NCBI GenBank assembly: GCA_038049695.1
Contig: CP142451.1
Coordinates: forward strand, 45,953,001-46,017,000
Reading direction: 5' to 3'
Origin: Cinnamomum chago
Lineage: Eukaryota; Streptophyta; Magnoliopsida; Laurales; Lauraceae
DNA length: 64,000 bases
In this document: one piece after another, positions 24,931-38,089 of the stretch
How positions within the stretch are numbered: position 1 is the stretch's first letter
Layout of the letters: the number at the start of each line of letters is the position of its first letter
Translations under genes and position numbers: made by a program
The notes under the pieces: model-generated
What the model was told of the DNA's origin: nothing
Databases searched by the model: none
What the model saw: the letters and a program-made list of their open reading frames with translations, nothing else

Positions 24931-27900
24931 ACAGGTTTTCCCCGAGATTCCCGACTTTGCACCCGTTTAATTATATGCAGCACTTGATCGATTAGCATGA
25001 TTTATTATATGTTTTATTCTTTAGTATATTTGTGATCTTTTCATCCACCTGCCAGACCGTCGTGTCTGACCCACTACTTTTGGTACTCAGGTTCAGATTT
25101 CTTCGCCCCGAGTTGAGTGCTTTTGTTGGCTGTAGAGCCATGCTTTGCAGGTTAGTTTGTCGGCTATGTCATGTAGACATTGAGCTTGACATTGGAGCTA
25201 CGTCACATTTGGGTAGTAGTTTATAGCTTATTGTTGTATGGCTTTTATTAGCCTTTTCTTGGGATTCTTAATTAATGTACATTGATAATTGTAACTTGAA
25301 CATATTTGGGAATGTAATATCCTGTTACTGTCAGCTTTGTAATTTATTGTGATGGTTACTCCAGTCTGATATGATTCTGGATATAATAGCTATGTGCTAA
25401 AGGTTGAGTGCGACGCGGAATCCGATGGCCACGGACTTCGGGTCGCAACGCCACAAATGCTTCCGCAAAATATTCAGAATGTGTTGTCTTCACACACGCG
25501 GATCCTGGGAGTAAAAATACATTTATGCTTAATCCCATTTCCCGCCCCCGAGGTTTCGGTTCGGGGGCGTGACACTCAATGTCCATGCCGGCATCATATC
25601 CCTCGGCAGACCACTCGTACATCTAAAAATCCTACAGATCACTAGGTGGGGGTACTCCTAACTGGATCGCCTTATATCCTAATATGAGACGATATTAGTC
25701 AAGGGTATGAGGCACAGAGCTCGGTATAAGTAATACATCGTTACGATTCCAAACAGTTAATAATGTATACCCTTGTAAGCTCTACTTCTCGATACGCTTA
25801 ATTAACATTATCTTTTTATACAATCCATCCATTAATTTCTATCGTTAAGTTCCCAATATTACAGGTCATGACTTAAAGTGTCATGTCCTGACATATCATC
25901 CAGTATGGATTGTGATCATGGATCAAAGCCTAAGGGCAATGCCTTGATTTATAATACCTATCAAGACTACATCCAAGGTTCGGACCTACCAGCTAGCCTT
26001 AGTGTCTGTTTCACAATATAAGTACCACATATCACAAATCCATCGGTGGTCGCTGCCCTTTCTTTCAGGTCCAGGGTCCCACTTCACTTAAGACAGTGAT
26101 CACGGAGTCCCAGATGCTTATTAAGTATCCTTGGTGCTCCTGTAGGTATTTAGCATCATAAGACATCCATGACCATTGAATCAGGTTCTGTTTTGCAACC
26201 CAAAACCCTACTTAGGTGGCTACAAGGATCAAGTTAAGCCCGGCCCTTGACTTGTGTCTAGCGTATCCCAAATAGTCCAAATGGAAGGTTAACGGGGCCC
26301 TCACATGATCAGATCATAAAAGGAAACTTAATCTAGAAAATCATTGTTTAAAGTGTACCGGGTCCACCTCATAAGTCAATGGGTCAACCTGCTACACTGT
26401 GGAAGAGAGCAGCTAACTGGGAGGCAGAAAACACTGTCTGCAGTGTCGCAGGTCGACCGGGTGAATTGCGGGAATTTCCACAAACATCTGGCAAGTGAGG
26501 GGATCCTCAGTGTGGCCGGTCGACCAGGCCTCTTCGCCAGTCGACCCGGTACATTGTTTCTATACCCTAAGTATGGTTTCCTGCTCTCAATTGAGGGGGA
26601 AGTCCCTTGTGTGCCCGATTGACATCTTGAGTGACTAGGTCGACCGGGTACACACGAAACCTTGATTTTTGGGATTCTGCCCTCTTTCATTTTCCATCAA
26701 AACTTCATCAAATAGATCCCATATCTTCACCATTCACTTCTAAACAACAACCACACCTCCCGCATCATGATCTCATCACAAATAGGTCATTGATCTTCCA
26801 AATGAGGGATTCCCATCCATCAATGGCCAATAACATATAAGAAAGGACCTTAGAATAACAATCCATGCATAATATCATCTAATCAACCATCTAAATACAG
26901 AAATCATGCCAAATAATCATAAAAGACAGTAATTACCAGTCTAAGCATATTAAACAATTTAATTATAGAGAATCTGCCTAATTAGGAAGGAGACTTCTCA
27001 ATTAGTTTGGCTCCGCTCCAATAGCTCTAAGATCACCCCAATAGCTGAATCTACAATCTCTACACCCATTCTCAAAGAGAGAAATGCATAAGAAATGGAA
27101 TTCTAAGAGAAAGAGCTAAACTACAAGGGAATTGGAAAGAGGGAATGATGAATACTGTTAGACCCCGACCCAGACCAATTCGATTAGTGTGCGATTAGCG
27201 TGTGTTTAGTCCTAAGTGGGTTTAGTTGTCGTTGGGTTAGAAATGATTAGTTTTAGTCTTGGACATAACTTTGGGAATTTTGAGAACGTTTAGTATTAGT
27301 CAGACACACTCAGGAAGGCCTGATTGCACGCGTAAGCTTGGAAGGATCGCATCGGGTTCCGTGTAATTGTGGTTTTGATTTCATTTGAATGATTTTACTA
27401 TGTGTTACGACTTTCGTTTTCAGCCCATTCATGTTTGAAGCCCAAAAACCCAAGTTCTGACCCAAGAAGGGTAAAATTATCTTTTATGCACAAATCTGGA
27501 CACAATTTTCGAGATCTCAAAACCATGTCAAAAGTATACTTATTGGAAACTAGATATTTCGAGGATCGTTTTATCCTTCTTCGTCGAAGTCATCTGAGGC
27601 CCACAAGATCATGTTTTTGTCATTTCAAGGTTCAAGTCATTGGGCCCCATTTGCTAGGGTTTAAGTCAATCTTCTTCCTCCTTTACTCTTTTCATTCTAA
27701 AGCGAAACCCTAGAGCAGCCGAAGGAGAGAAAACCCTCTTTTCTTCCACTTCATTCCTCTTGCATGCCAAGCTAGAGTTCTCCAAATAAAATTCTAAGGC
27801 TATCATCTTCTTCTTTTCATCCTAAGCTTTCCATTGATGCAAATTTCTTGAAGTTCCAAGTTGGGCAAGAGCTCCATTTCCTTCCTTCTCTCTTGTTTGA

Positions 27901-29936
27901 CCATTTCTAGGTAAGAGCTTCAACCCATATTTTTCATGAAGTCTTTTTAGTTCTTAAAGATCTTGTTTTCCATGTTTACAAACCCTTTTGTGGAAATGGG
28001 TTCTTTGTCTTCATTTTTGTTGAGTTTGAGTGGATTTTTCCTTAGGATTCTTGTAGTGTTGGAATAGCTTGAGTGAAGTGCTTGAGGAGGATTGTTTAGC
28101 ATTTGGACAAGGCAAGTAATCTTTATAGGATCATTGTTGCATGTGCATTTTAGGTTTCATTGTTATTCTAGAAATTTTGCATATGAAAATGTTTATAAGC
28201 TTCATGATCATGTTTTCCTTGGTTTGGATGTTTGGAATTATGGAAAATGTGTATTTTATCCCTTGGAGAGCATGGAGGCTCAGGGAATGCAGGTGGAATG
28301 AAAAACAAGTAGAGGGGAAGAAGGAAATGTGGAAAAATCCGCACTGAACTGCATTTCCCGTGCAGTTTCGGTCAGCTGGCGGCTAGCCGCAATCCCCATT
28401 TCGGCTAACCGCGAGCCAACCGAAATCAGCGGTTCCTTTTCTAGTAGCTAACTTCTGCATCAGGGTCCTGTGGTCAGCCCTGCGGTCAGCTCACGGCTAG
28501 CCGCCAGTTCCCTTGCGGCTAACCGTAAGCCAACCGAAAGCTTTTCGGCTCCTTTTCCAGAGAGCCAAGTTTCCTGACCTGAGTTCCAGCGGTCAGCCTA
28601 CGGTCAGTTTTCGGCTAGCCGCGAGGTCCCATTTCGGTTGACCGCCAGCTGACCGCGAGCTGACCGAAATTGACTAAATTCCTAGTTTTGAAGAAGTTTT
28701 GCAAGAGTGAAAACCTAGAACATGTTAAGTGACCTTTAGCTTGATATTATGTACTCGAAACCCGAGATGTCTTTAAACTTCCGGGGCACCAATTCTATCT
28801 TTAATTCCAACATTTGGGCTTCGAATACACAAAGATCAATCAAGGGTCTTTACATGTGCTTGATAGGCTTTGCGTTCGTACTTTGGTTTTGATACAATGA
28901 ATATCTTTGTGTACTCATTTTGAAGTTTAAGTACAAGCTTGTTTTGCAGATTTGTTTCAAGAAAAAGGGGTCACTTCCTAAGTGTGTTATGCATATTTAT
29001 TATGCCTTTTGCTAGTCGTGCTTGTCGTGTTTTGTAAAGTGACTTTCCCCTTTTTACCTCGACATGTTTTGATAGTGTTTTGCGTGTTTTGTGCATTCAT
29101 GAACTAAGTGAGCACCACTGAGCTTGGACTGCCCTTTCAGTTTGATCCATTGTCTGGGGGTCCTTAAACATGTGGACTGTCTGCAGACTGGTCGTGTATT
29201 TTATTACACATCTTGCGTGTCCGGTTCCGCGGCCGAAAATCCCCGTATATGTGGGAATCGTGTCGTGATTATATTATGTATATCGTGCTTGTCGTGCGTG
29301 CTTGCTCTTTTCATTATAAATGATAGAGAAAGGATGGGCTCTTTGTGGATTGTAACTATTCATGATATTATAAGTATGCATGTTAGCTTTACTCGTATTT
29401 TGAAATGTACCTTAGTCTTGTAACTGTTTACCATCCAGCCAAAAATATCTTTATATGTTCTTTAAACGTTTACTATTTTATGTTCATGCCTAAATTGATT
29501 ACCTGCCAAACCGTTGTGTTTGACCCTTGTTGTTGGTGCCCAGGTGCAGGTGACGTTGCCTTTGAGGAGGAGCGTCCGGAGGAGGCTTTTGAGCCAACCC
29601 CTGTTAGAGAGTGGCAGCCCGACGATGTCAACTAGACATCGGGCGGGTTCTTGAGTTTCGCCATTTTTGTCTTGGGGTTTCTTTTATTATTTTGGAGAAG
29701 TGTATTGGCCTCTGTTGGCCTCTTATGGGATGTAACTAAACTTAACTTACCTTGTGTAGTCTCATAACTTGAATTCTGATGGGAATGCCATGTTAACTCT
29801 TGTCTTTTGATACTATGTCTTGTTATTATTTATCATAGCACTTAAAGATTTATTGGTGCTTATCTTGATGTGATTTGCTACATGCTTCCGCATACTTGAT
29901 CGTGTGAGACAGATTCCGCGTGTTTCGGGAATCCTC

Positions 29937-32900
29937 TGGACTTAAGTCTTGTAATTCCCATGTGGCCTCTTCCGGTCCATGATTTTCCCATAGCACTTTC
30001 ACCCACTGAATAGTCCGAGTCCTCAACTCTTGTTCCTTCGTATCAATGATCTGAACGGGCTTCTCAACATAGGTAGCATCTTCTCTGATCTCCAATGGCT
30101 CGTGCCGGAGTACATGTGAAGGATTGGGGACATACTTCTTCAACATAGACACATGGAAGACGTTGTGTACGCCGGATAGCTCAGGTGGTAAGGCTAACCT
30201 ATAAGCCGCATCACCAATCTTGCTCACAATGTCATATGGTCCAATATATCTCCGTGATAGCTTGCCCTTCTGCCCAAATCTCAATGTTCCCCTCGTAGGT
30301 GACACTTTCAGGAAAACCTTGTCTCCTTCTTTGAACTGTAAATCCCTTCTATGAGCATCTGCATAGCTTTTCTGTCTACTTCGGGCTACTTTCAGACGTT
30401 CTTGAATCAATTTCACTTTGTCGCTGGTTTCACTTACTATCGTCGGTCCATGGAAACTACGAATTCCTACTTCTTCCCAACAAACAGGTGTCCTACACCT
30501 TCTGCCATACAAAGCCTCAAAAGGAGCCATCCCAATGCTCGAGTGGTAAATATTGTTGTAAGCAAACTCACACAACGGTAGAGTCTCATCCCATTGAGTC
30601 TTGAAATCCAACACACAAGCACGGAACATATCCTCAAGAGTCTGAATCATTCTCTCTGATTGACCATCTGTCTGCGGGTGATAGGCTGTGCTAAACTGTA
30701 GTTTCGTACCCATAGACTCATGTAGCGTCTTCTAGAACCTCGAGACGAATCTGCTGTCTCTGTCGGATGTGATAGAAACTGGCTGCCCATGTCGACTGAC
30801 GATCTCGTTGACAAACAACTCTGCTAAAGGTAGCATGTGCATGTTCTTCCCTGTCCTCATAGCAATGAAATGCGATGACTTGGTGAGTTGGTCCACAATG
30901 ACCCATATCGCATCGTTGCCTCTGCTAGTCCTCGGTAATCCCGAAATAAAGTCCATAGTAAAGTGCTCCCATTTCCATTCCGGGATCTCTAATTGCTGTA
31001 ACAATCCTGGAGGCCTCTGATGTTCCGCTTTTACCAACTGACAAGTCATACAACGGGAGACAAACGCTGCAATTTCTCTCTTCATATTATTCCACCAAAA
31101 TCTGTCCTTCAAGTTCTTATACATCTTCGTGCTGCCTGGATGCATAGAGTACTTCGTACTGTGAGCCTCGGTCATGATATCATTCCTCAAATCTTCAATG
31201 TTAGGTACGCATAGACGGTCACGGTAGTACAAAACTTCATCAACAATACGGAAGTCAGGACGTTCTGCTATGTGCTCTGAAATCTTGGCCAACTCTGGAT
31301 CTTGCAACTGACTATCCTTGATCTTTTGAATGAAAGAAGGTTCTGACACTGTCATGTTAGCTAACAAGACACCCTTCCTTAGTGGCTGTAGATCTAAACT
31401 CAACTCTTCAAATTGCTCAAAGATACAAGTGCCACTTAGGTTTGCCAAGCCTACTGATTTCCTGCTCAAGGCATCGGCAACTACATTAGCTTTCCCCGGG
31501 TGGCACTTGATTGGAAAATCATAGTCCTTGATATATTCCATCCATCTTCTCTGCCTCATGTTCAATTCCTTCTGATAAAACAAGTACTGTAAGCTGCGGT
31601 GATCGGAGTGGACTTCAAACTTTTCTCCATAAAGGTAATGTCTCCACATTTTCAACACGAAAACAACCGCTGCTAACTCAAGATCATGGGTGGCATAGTT
31701 CTTCTCGTGATCTTTCAACTGCCGGGATCCATATGCAATTACCTTTCCTTCTTGCATCAACACACAACCAAGTCCAACATTCGAAGCATCGGTAAAAATG
31801 GTAAAACCACCGCTCCCAGATGGTAAAGTAAGGACTGGTGCTGTAGTCAATCTCTTCTTTAGCTCTTGAAAACTCTTTTCGCACTGATCTGTCCACATAT
31901 ATGGCACAGTCTTCCTTGTCAACTTCGTCAAAGGTAACGCAATAGACGAAAATCCCTGCACAAACCTCCTGTAATATCCTGCCAATCCTAGAAAACTTCT
32001 AATTTCTGTCACATTCTTCGGTCTTTCCCAATTCACTACTACTTCAATCTTGGACGGATCCACTGATAATCCTTCTTTGGAGATGATGTGCCTCAAAAAT
32101 GCTACTTGTTCCAACCAAAATTCACACTTGTTGAGCTTCACATACAGCTGATTCTCTCTCAAGAGTTGCAGTGCTATCTTTAAGTGCTCTTCATGCTCTT
32201 CTCTGGTCTTGGAGTACACCAAAATGTCATATATGAACACTACCACAAACTGATCCAAATGCTCTGCAAATATCTTGTTCATCAATGCCATGAACACTGC
32301 CGGTGCATTAGTCAACCCAAATGGCATAACTAGGAACTCATAGTGGCCATATCTTGTCCGGAAAGCTGTTTTCAACACATCTGATTCTCTAACTCTCAGC
32401 TGATGGTAACCGGATCTCAGATCAATCTTTGAAAAGTATGATGCACCTTGTAACTGATCAAACAATTCATCTATTCTTGGCAATGGGTATTTGTTCTTGA
32501 TGGTCATTTGATTCAATCTTTTGTAATCTATACACATTCTCATCGAACCATCCTTCTTCTTGACAAACAAAACTGGAGCTCCCCATGGTGAAATACTCGG
32601 TCTCACAAAACCTTTGTCCAACAATTCTTGCAACTGAGTCTTCAACTCTCCCAACTCTGCTGGAGCCATTCTATATGGTGCAATAGATATCGGAGCGGTC
32701 CCTGGTAACAACTCAATAGTGAAATCAATCTCTCTGATGGGTGGTAAACCTGGAATCTCCTCCGGAAAAACATTCGGGAACTCCCAAATAGTTGGGATCT
32801 CCTCCACCCCTTGGGACCGTTTATCCTCCGTGATAAACGCCAAATATGCTTCACAACCACTTCTCAAAAGTCTATCAGCCTTCAATGCTGAGACAAACCC

Positions 32901-33499
32901 TGCACGAGGACTCCTCCTCTCTCCCTGAAACAACACCCCTGCTGGTGTCTCATCTAACTTGAAAGTCAGGGTCTTATGGAAACAATCCATTATGGCATGG
33001 TATCCTGCCAGCCAATCCATCCCTAGGATGACATCAAAATCGAACATCTCTAATAGAATGAGATCTGCGGTTAAAACCACTTCTCATATCTGGATTGTGC
33101 AACTAGGATAATATGTTCTACAAATAATTTGTTTCCCTACTGGGGTTGCCACAGTCAAAATAAACTCAAGTTCTCTAGCATGCATATCAATCAACTTAGA
33201 AAATTCATGGGATAAGAATGAATGTGTAGAGCCAGGGTCAAATAAAATCTTAACTTTTATCCCACAAAAAGAAGTGTACCTTCCACTACATTTCCCGCTG
33301 CCTCTGCATCAACTCTATTGACCCCGTAGATTTTCCCTCAATGTTGTGGCCTATTCTGTGCCTGCTGTGGTCTGCCTTGTTGCGCATTCCTATGCTGCTG
33401 CGGTGCACGCTGGTTGTGGTTCTGTCCCTGCTGACGAGCCTGTTGTTGTTGTGGTCTATGCTGTTGCTGTTGTGGTGCTTGTTGCTGTAAGGGCCTTGC
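29937..33499 (-). pseudogene. pol: Ty3 element C pol (protease-RT-RNase H-integrase-chromodomain)
   Basis: Decayed polyprotein for reverse transcription and integration. In order: a Q-rich linker; protease with DPGSTHSF near 33240; an open frame from 33080 covering the RT; RNase H ([20 protein letters not shown]); the integrase zinc finger and core ([22 protein letters not shown]); and a C-terminal chromodomain (VLWENHGPEEATWEL). Breaks are in-frame stops at 33338-33340 (TGA), 33084-33086 (TGA) and 30732-30734 (TAG in place of Trp). The frame is otherwise continuous. The RT catalytic box reads FIYD (Tyr codon at 32229-32231) where element B has FIDD, so the first catalytic Asp is lost. The 3' end reads into LTR-A. 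Confidence 0.92.
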
Positions 33500-34636
33500 C
33501 TAATTCTGAAAAACGATTGCATTCTGCGGTGCTACTGGACGCTGTGCCCCTTGCTGCTGCTGCTGATTTTGCCTATTCTGCCTTGGACAGTCTCTCATCT
33601 GATGGGCCATGGAACCACATCTGAAACATGCTCCTGTCAGTGTACGACACTGTGCACTCTCATGGTTCTTCCCACAGTGGGTACAAACCAATGGACCCTG
33701 AGCAATTTGTTCTGTCCTTTGCCTCTTGTTCTGATGGTTCCTTTGCTGGTAGTTCTGTTGCTGAGCTTGTCCCTTGCCTTGGACCCTAAGGATCTTGTTG
33801 TGAAAGTTCTCAAACTTGTAGGCCCTTTTGACCGCCTCATCAAAAGTTGCAGGTGGTACTACTCCGGTAGCATCTCTCTCAATAAAAGGGTTAAGTCCTT
33901 CAAAGAACTTGGCAATTTTCTTCTCCACCGTATCCACCAACTCTGGAGCATATCTGGATAATCTCTCGAACTTGGTGAGGTATTCAAGGACTGTCATACT
34001 TCCTTGCACAAGCTGTTGAAATTCGATGGCCTTTTGCTTCTTGATATGAGCGGGTACATACTTATCATGAAATTGCCTCTTGAAGTTTTCCCAAACCTCT
34101 ACATCAGCCATGGTTCTGTATTCTTCCCTCACCGTCTTCCACCATCTGTCTGCTGTGCCGCTAAATAGAGATGATGCTAGCTTCACTCTTTCACCTCCGG
34201 TACAATGGAAAATCTCAAAGATGTTCTCCGTATGTTTCAACCAGTCATCTGCAGCCAATGGATTTTCTATTCCAACGAACTCTTTCGGAGCCCTCTTCCG
34301 AAACCGCTCAAACAAAGCGTTCGGGTCATGTTGCCTCTGATTGATAACGATTGCGGGCTGAGGTTGAACCGGCTCGGGTCTTCTTTGTAACACTTCCAAT
34401 AACTGCCTCTGCATATCTGCCAATTCTCTAGCATGGTCTTCCTCTGTTTTGAGCATTTGTTCTTGCAACCTAGCTTGATTCTCATTAGCTTGACGCTGTT
34501 GGTCAAGCATTGCCTGCATCATCTGCTGAAATTGATTTGGTGGGTTGTTATCAACCCTATCCTCTTCCAGTGGAACTGTGTGATCACTATCGCTAGCAGA
34601 AGGGTTGCCATTTACTGGTCTCTTACGAGGTGGCAT
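33500..34636 (-). pseudogene. gag: Ty3 element C gag
   Basis: Structural protein of the virus-like particle, 378 residues. The start was chosen at the Met of MPPRKRP because elements A and C share it; an upstream Met five codons earlier is not conserved. There is an acidic N-terminus and a Q-rich, probably coiled-coil segment (about 40-85). A retrotransposon gag domain follows at about 100-270 (WLKHTENIF, RWWKTV, EFQQLVQGSMTV). The zinc-knuckle region is CTHCGKNH followed by CFRCGSMAHQMRDC (Cys at about 337). The frame closes at a TAG (33500-33502) in a Gln position within the Q-rich linker before the protease, so gag may have been joined to pol in the ancestor. It is essentially intact up to there. 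Confidence 0.9.
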
Positions 34637-34781
34637 GATGCTGCAAAACAAATTGTTAGCACATAAAAATCAAATAAAGGGTTACACATTGCTCACACGA
34701 TACTAGCTAACGAAGAGTCTAACGAATCCTCACCACGTCCTTAGGATTTCTAGTTTCTTTTAATTGCTTGAAACACGTCTC

Positions 34782-34793
34782 GCTCTGATACCA
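34782..34793 (-). other. Primer-binding site of element C
   Basis: The minus strand reads TGGTATCAGAGC three bases after the LTR end, complementary to the 3' end of plant initiator-Met tRNA. Confidence 0.93.
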
Positions 34794-34796
34794 GTC

Positions 34797-37700
34797 TGTC
34801 GCAACCCCGGACCGGGAATCCGGGATCGGGACACATTTATTAATGATGATGGGGATGATGCTACAACATTTAATGATTTCATACATTTATTTAATTTCCC
34901 ACAAGTGTCCGCGGTGAGGATATCACAACCATAAATGAATATTTCTTTTAAGTGCGGAAGCGTGTAGCAAATCAAATAGTCAAACCATCCTTAGTCATAA
35001 AGACAATATCACAAGTATAAAATACTATATTAGAATGAGCAATGATCATTAGCATGTTACCCAAAGTAAGTTAAAGTTTATACAAATATCATTTAATTAC
35101 ATTTCCCCAAAAATAGAGGCCCACAAGGCCAATATAACCAAAATACCAATCCAAAGAATGGTTAAATAGTTTCTCAAAATATAAAGTCTCTCATAGCAAC
35201 CAAACGTCTACATGACGTCATCAGCACGCCACTCAACTAATTGTTGTGGATCTCCGATCGCCTCCTCGCGCTCCTCCTCGAGATAACCAACAACGGGACC
35301 TGAGTACCAAAGAGTAGGTCAAACATGACGGTTTGGCAAATTGGATAAAACACAATGACAATATGAAAAATACATGAATTTACCTCCAAAAACATTTGAA
35401 CCTGTTTAAATGACAATTTCTCTAAACAAGATAAAACATTTATTCAAATACGAGTATGCATCATAAAACATGTAAAGGTAACCAAGGGAACAGGAAACAA
35501 TCAAGATGGCAACCACACGAAGCTAAGTCCTCTATCACTAGGGTGATAAAGCAATAACTAGGCACTGATCTCAGTCACTCGAGGTGAGGAGAAACAGTGG
35601 ATCTTATAAATACATATACAAATACATATATTATACATGACCATGGTAGCGAGCCGGGCATCGGGGACCACAGTAGCAATCTGCGACATCTGGACAAGAC
35701 CAAGGTAATAACCGGGTAGCGGGATCCAAACTGCAGCTGGCGGGACAAGAGGGGGATCTCCAAGTCGGTGGATCAGACCAACATGGTTATCCAAGTTTAG
35801 TGGTGCCGACTCATAGGTCAAATACAATCGAGACATATGCAATTAAATCAAGTACAATAAATAGACGGGCAAGACGGGGGTGCTCAAGGGCACATTATCA
35901 TTTCATGTGGTGCAATGCACTTCGGGTCAAGTAACCATTTCAAGTGTACATCAATGCTTTCGGGAAAACAAGACATGTAGTATAAATCTCGGGATAAATA
36001 AGATACAATAAACAATTGGAATTACGGGTAAAGTATCGGGTTCAAAATTTGTTTAAAGTGGATAGGGACCCCGTATGTCAATCTAATGACAATTTGGTAC
36101 TCTTTGAGTTTGGGGACATTCCGGGCTCCTTATACACTTTGAATTTACAAAACTTCGAATGACATCTTCGTGATATGGTTTCTTCCTCAAATGGCCTCAT
36201 ACAATGCCTAATAAATCCTCTTGACATAGAGGGGTTCTCAATGGATAGTCCCAAAATATTTAAACAACTCATCTTTATCTCAAACATAGCCCATGACAGA
36301 CAAACCTCATCGCACGAGCGAACCAGAGAGTTCGCTAGAGCGAGGAGCTCTCTGGAATGGTTGTCTAGGTGGGTTTGCTCGAGCGAGGAGCTCACTGGAA
36401 TGGTTGTCTAGGTGGGTTCGCTCGAGCGAGGAGCTCTCTGGAATGGTTGTCTGGGTGGGTTCTCTCGATCGAATTTGAGGTCGCTTGAACAAACTCATTG
36501 GGTCGAGCGGAGTTTTTAGTGCGTTCTAACGAACAACTCTCTGGAACAGGTTCTGGGATGTCTGCTCGAGTGACCAAGGTGTCCGCTCGAGCGACCAAGC
36601 TACTGGAATGCTCCGAACCCTTTCCTGGACAGGTCGCTCGAGTGAAGTGTCATGTTTGCTCGAGCGAACTGTCCAGAAACTGAATTCGGGGCAGTTCAGC
36701 TCCTCTCTATCTCTTCCTTCTACAATCCCTTTTTAGCCACTTTTAAACATCAGATGAGGAGTCTAAAACTCCATTCCAATAACATCAAATCTTTCACCAC
36801 ATCCATCCCATTCTCCTCCATCCATATCACATCCAATCACAAGGAAATAAAGAAGGAAACCATTTCACATAAGATATATATTTGAGACAAAACAAGAGGA
36901 ATTAAATGCTATGAACCAACACATCTTTATGACCATAAATGCACCATTAATACTACCATCATGAACATTTATTTCAAAGCAAAGCAATAAATAGGCATAA
37001 GTGGGAAAATACTAAAATCATTGAAAACTTATAAAAATCAATCATCCACTTGCCTTGGGTCTTCTAAACAATGAAATCAAGCTCTAAAACTCTTCCAAGC
37101 AAGAAATCCAAACTATGCACAAAATCCCCAAAACAAAACAAACCCTAAAATGGTCAAACATTGAAATAGTAAAGGAAACCTTTCAATAATGAAGGTGAAG
37201 CTTCTCTAGGGCTAGACGAACACAAATCTAGAAGGAGGGAATGATTACTTACTTGCAAGGTCCTCTAATGGACAAGGTGAGCTCAAAGGAAGTCTTGTAA
37301 TGGATGATTTTCTCTAGCAATGGTACCAATAGAGAGCTATGGTGATGAGGAAGAAGGTGATGATCTCCTCCTCTCAATTTGTGCAAGGTTGGTGGTGAGT
37401 TTGGTGATGGAAGGCAAGAGCAAGAAGAAAGGCAATGGAAACCCTAGGTTCTCTCTCTTGTGCTGGAAAAAGGAAATGGAAGGGAAAGGGTCTCCTTATA
37501 AACAAGTGGGGAGTGGGCTCCACCACCAACAATCTAATTGGACTGAAATCATCGCTTTCGGGGCTTCGAATGAATTCGACGAAGAAGAGGAAAATACTCG
37601 TCGAAATATCTAGTTTCCAATAAGTATATGTTTCGCGGGTTTCGGGAATATCAAGTTTTGGGTACAGATTTTGTGCACAAAGACTGTTTTGCCCTCGAGG

Positions 37701-38004
37701 CTAAGAAATCGGGTTTCGGGATCTCGAACGGGGACGGGATCAACATGAAAGTTGTGGGGATAACAATATGAATAAAACAGGATTAAAACCATGAATGCAA
37801 AAATCTTCGATAAATCCTCAAGTACATGCAAAGCCATAAAGAAGGAACCCCCAAAGGGCCCCACTAACACAAAGCAATCAAAATTCCCCAAAACTATAGC
37901 AAAAGCTAATCCAAACCCAACTTAGCCAAAATCACTAATCAAGCTTAGAACTAACACACGACTTAATTAGTACTAATCGAGCTCACTCGGGTCGGGGTCT
38001 TACA
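34797..38004 (-). mobile_element. 5' LTR of element C
   Basis: 3208 bp, TGTAAGACCCCG to GGGTTGCGACA on the minus strand. It is homologous to the solo LTR 21405-25574 in the promoter block, in the TATA region (TTTATAAGGA, about 37490), and in the phrase with CACTCGAGGTGAGGAG (near 35575). A CTCGAG-word cluster at 36331-36680 replaces the CGATCGATCG cluster of that relative. Confidence 0.9.
36331..36680. repeat. CTCGAG palindrome cluster with 43-bp tandem units
   Basis: Three 43-bp tandem units begin near 36341, 36384 and 36427, each with GAGCGAGGAGCTC and CTGGAATGGTTGTCT. Six CTCGAG words lie between 36378 and 36668, the best inside the 12-bp palindrome TCGCTCGAGCGA. The cluster lies about 850 bp downstream of the LTR-C TATA box. 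Confidence 0.9.
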
Positions 38005-38089
38005 CTCACCGCGGGAACCTGTGGGAAAACAACACAACGCAATCGACACCGTCGCGGGCCCGGGATCTGTTCCGGGGTTGCGACAGGAC

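Larger units (their letters stand above)
21405..25574 (+). mobile_element. Solo Tekay-type Ty3 LTR, 4.17 kb
   Basis: Starts TGTGAGAACCCG and ends GGGGGCGTGACA, flanked by a perfect target duplication CTCAA (21400-21404 and 25575-25579). It shares the GGAAACTAGATATTTCGACG promoter block with LTR-C and carries a TATA box (TTTATAAAAGG, about 21915) and a CT-rich leader. It has a cluster of CCGATCGATCGG palindromes (22779-22900). Between 24370 and 24920 there is a loose series of TTTAAATGAA...CCCG...TTGTTAAATA phrases, a degenerate tandem repeat of about 60-120 bp. There is no internal domain. Confidence 0.88.
20247..27155 (-). mobile_element. Ty3-type LTR (LTR-D), split twice
   Basis: Pieces 20247-21404 and 25575-27155. 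On the minus strand the left end reads GGAGCATTACA, a typical LTR 3' end. The CT-rich leader (about 27155 down to 26680) precedes a palindrome cluster (26645-26340), the same order as in the other Ty3 LTRs. The cluster has four GTCGAC words. It is interrupted by a solo LTR at 21405-25574 and by element A at 27156; the 5' part lies outside the window. No coding region belongs to it. Confidence 0.6.
29937..38004 (-). mobile_element. Tekay-like Ty3 element C, 3' LTR missing
   Basis: Minus-strand chromovirus inserted in the 5' LTR of element A. The order on the minus strand is 5' LTR (38004-34797), primer-binding site, gag, protease, RT, RNase H, integrase and chromodomain. The element stops at 29937, about 100 bp before the expected end; its polypurine tract and 3' LTR are gone. 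The right flank is CTCAC (38005-38009), while the left flank retains only CTC (29934-29936), as if a deletion ended inside the target duplication. Confidence 0.88.
27156..38085 (+). mobile_element. 5' LTR of Ty3 element A, split by element C
   Basis: Pieces 27156-29936 and 38005-38085 together make an LTR of about 2.86 kb, the same length as LTR-B (39808-42669). It starts TGTTAGACCCCGACCC and ends CCGGGGTTGCGACA, immediately followed by a primer-binding site. Comparison with LTR-B shows continuity across the gap (GGGAATCCT then CTCACCGCGGG). The left target duplication copy is AATAC (27151-27155); the right one lies beyond the window. It contains the promoter inverted repeat (27558-27587), a CT-rich leader and a GGCTAGCC/GGCTAACC cluster (28370-28640). 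Confidence 0.85.

Noticed and set aside
38005..38085. An independent short element between elements C and A
   Set aside because: Comparison with LTR-B shows that it is the last 81 bp of the 5' LTR of element A, displaced by element C.
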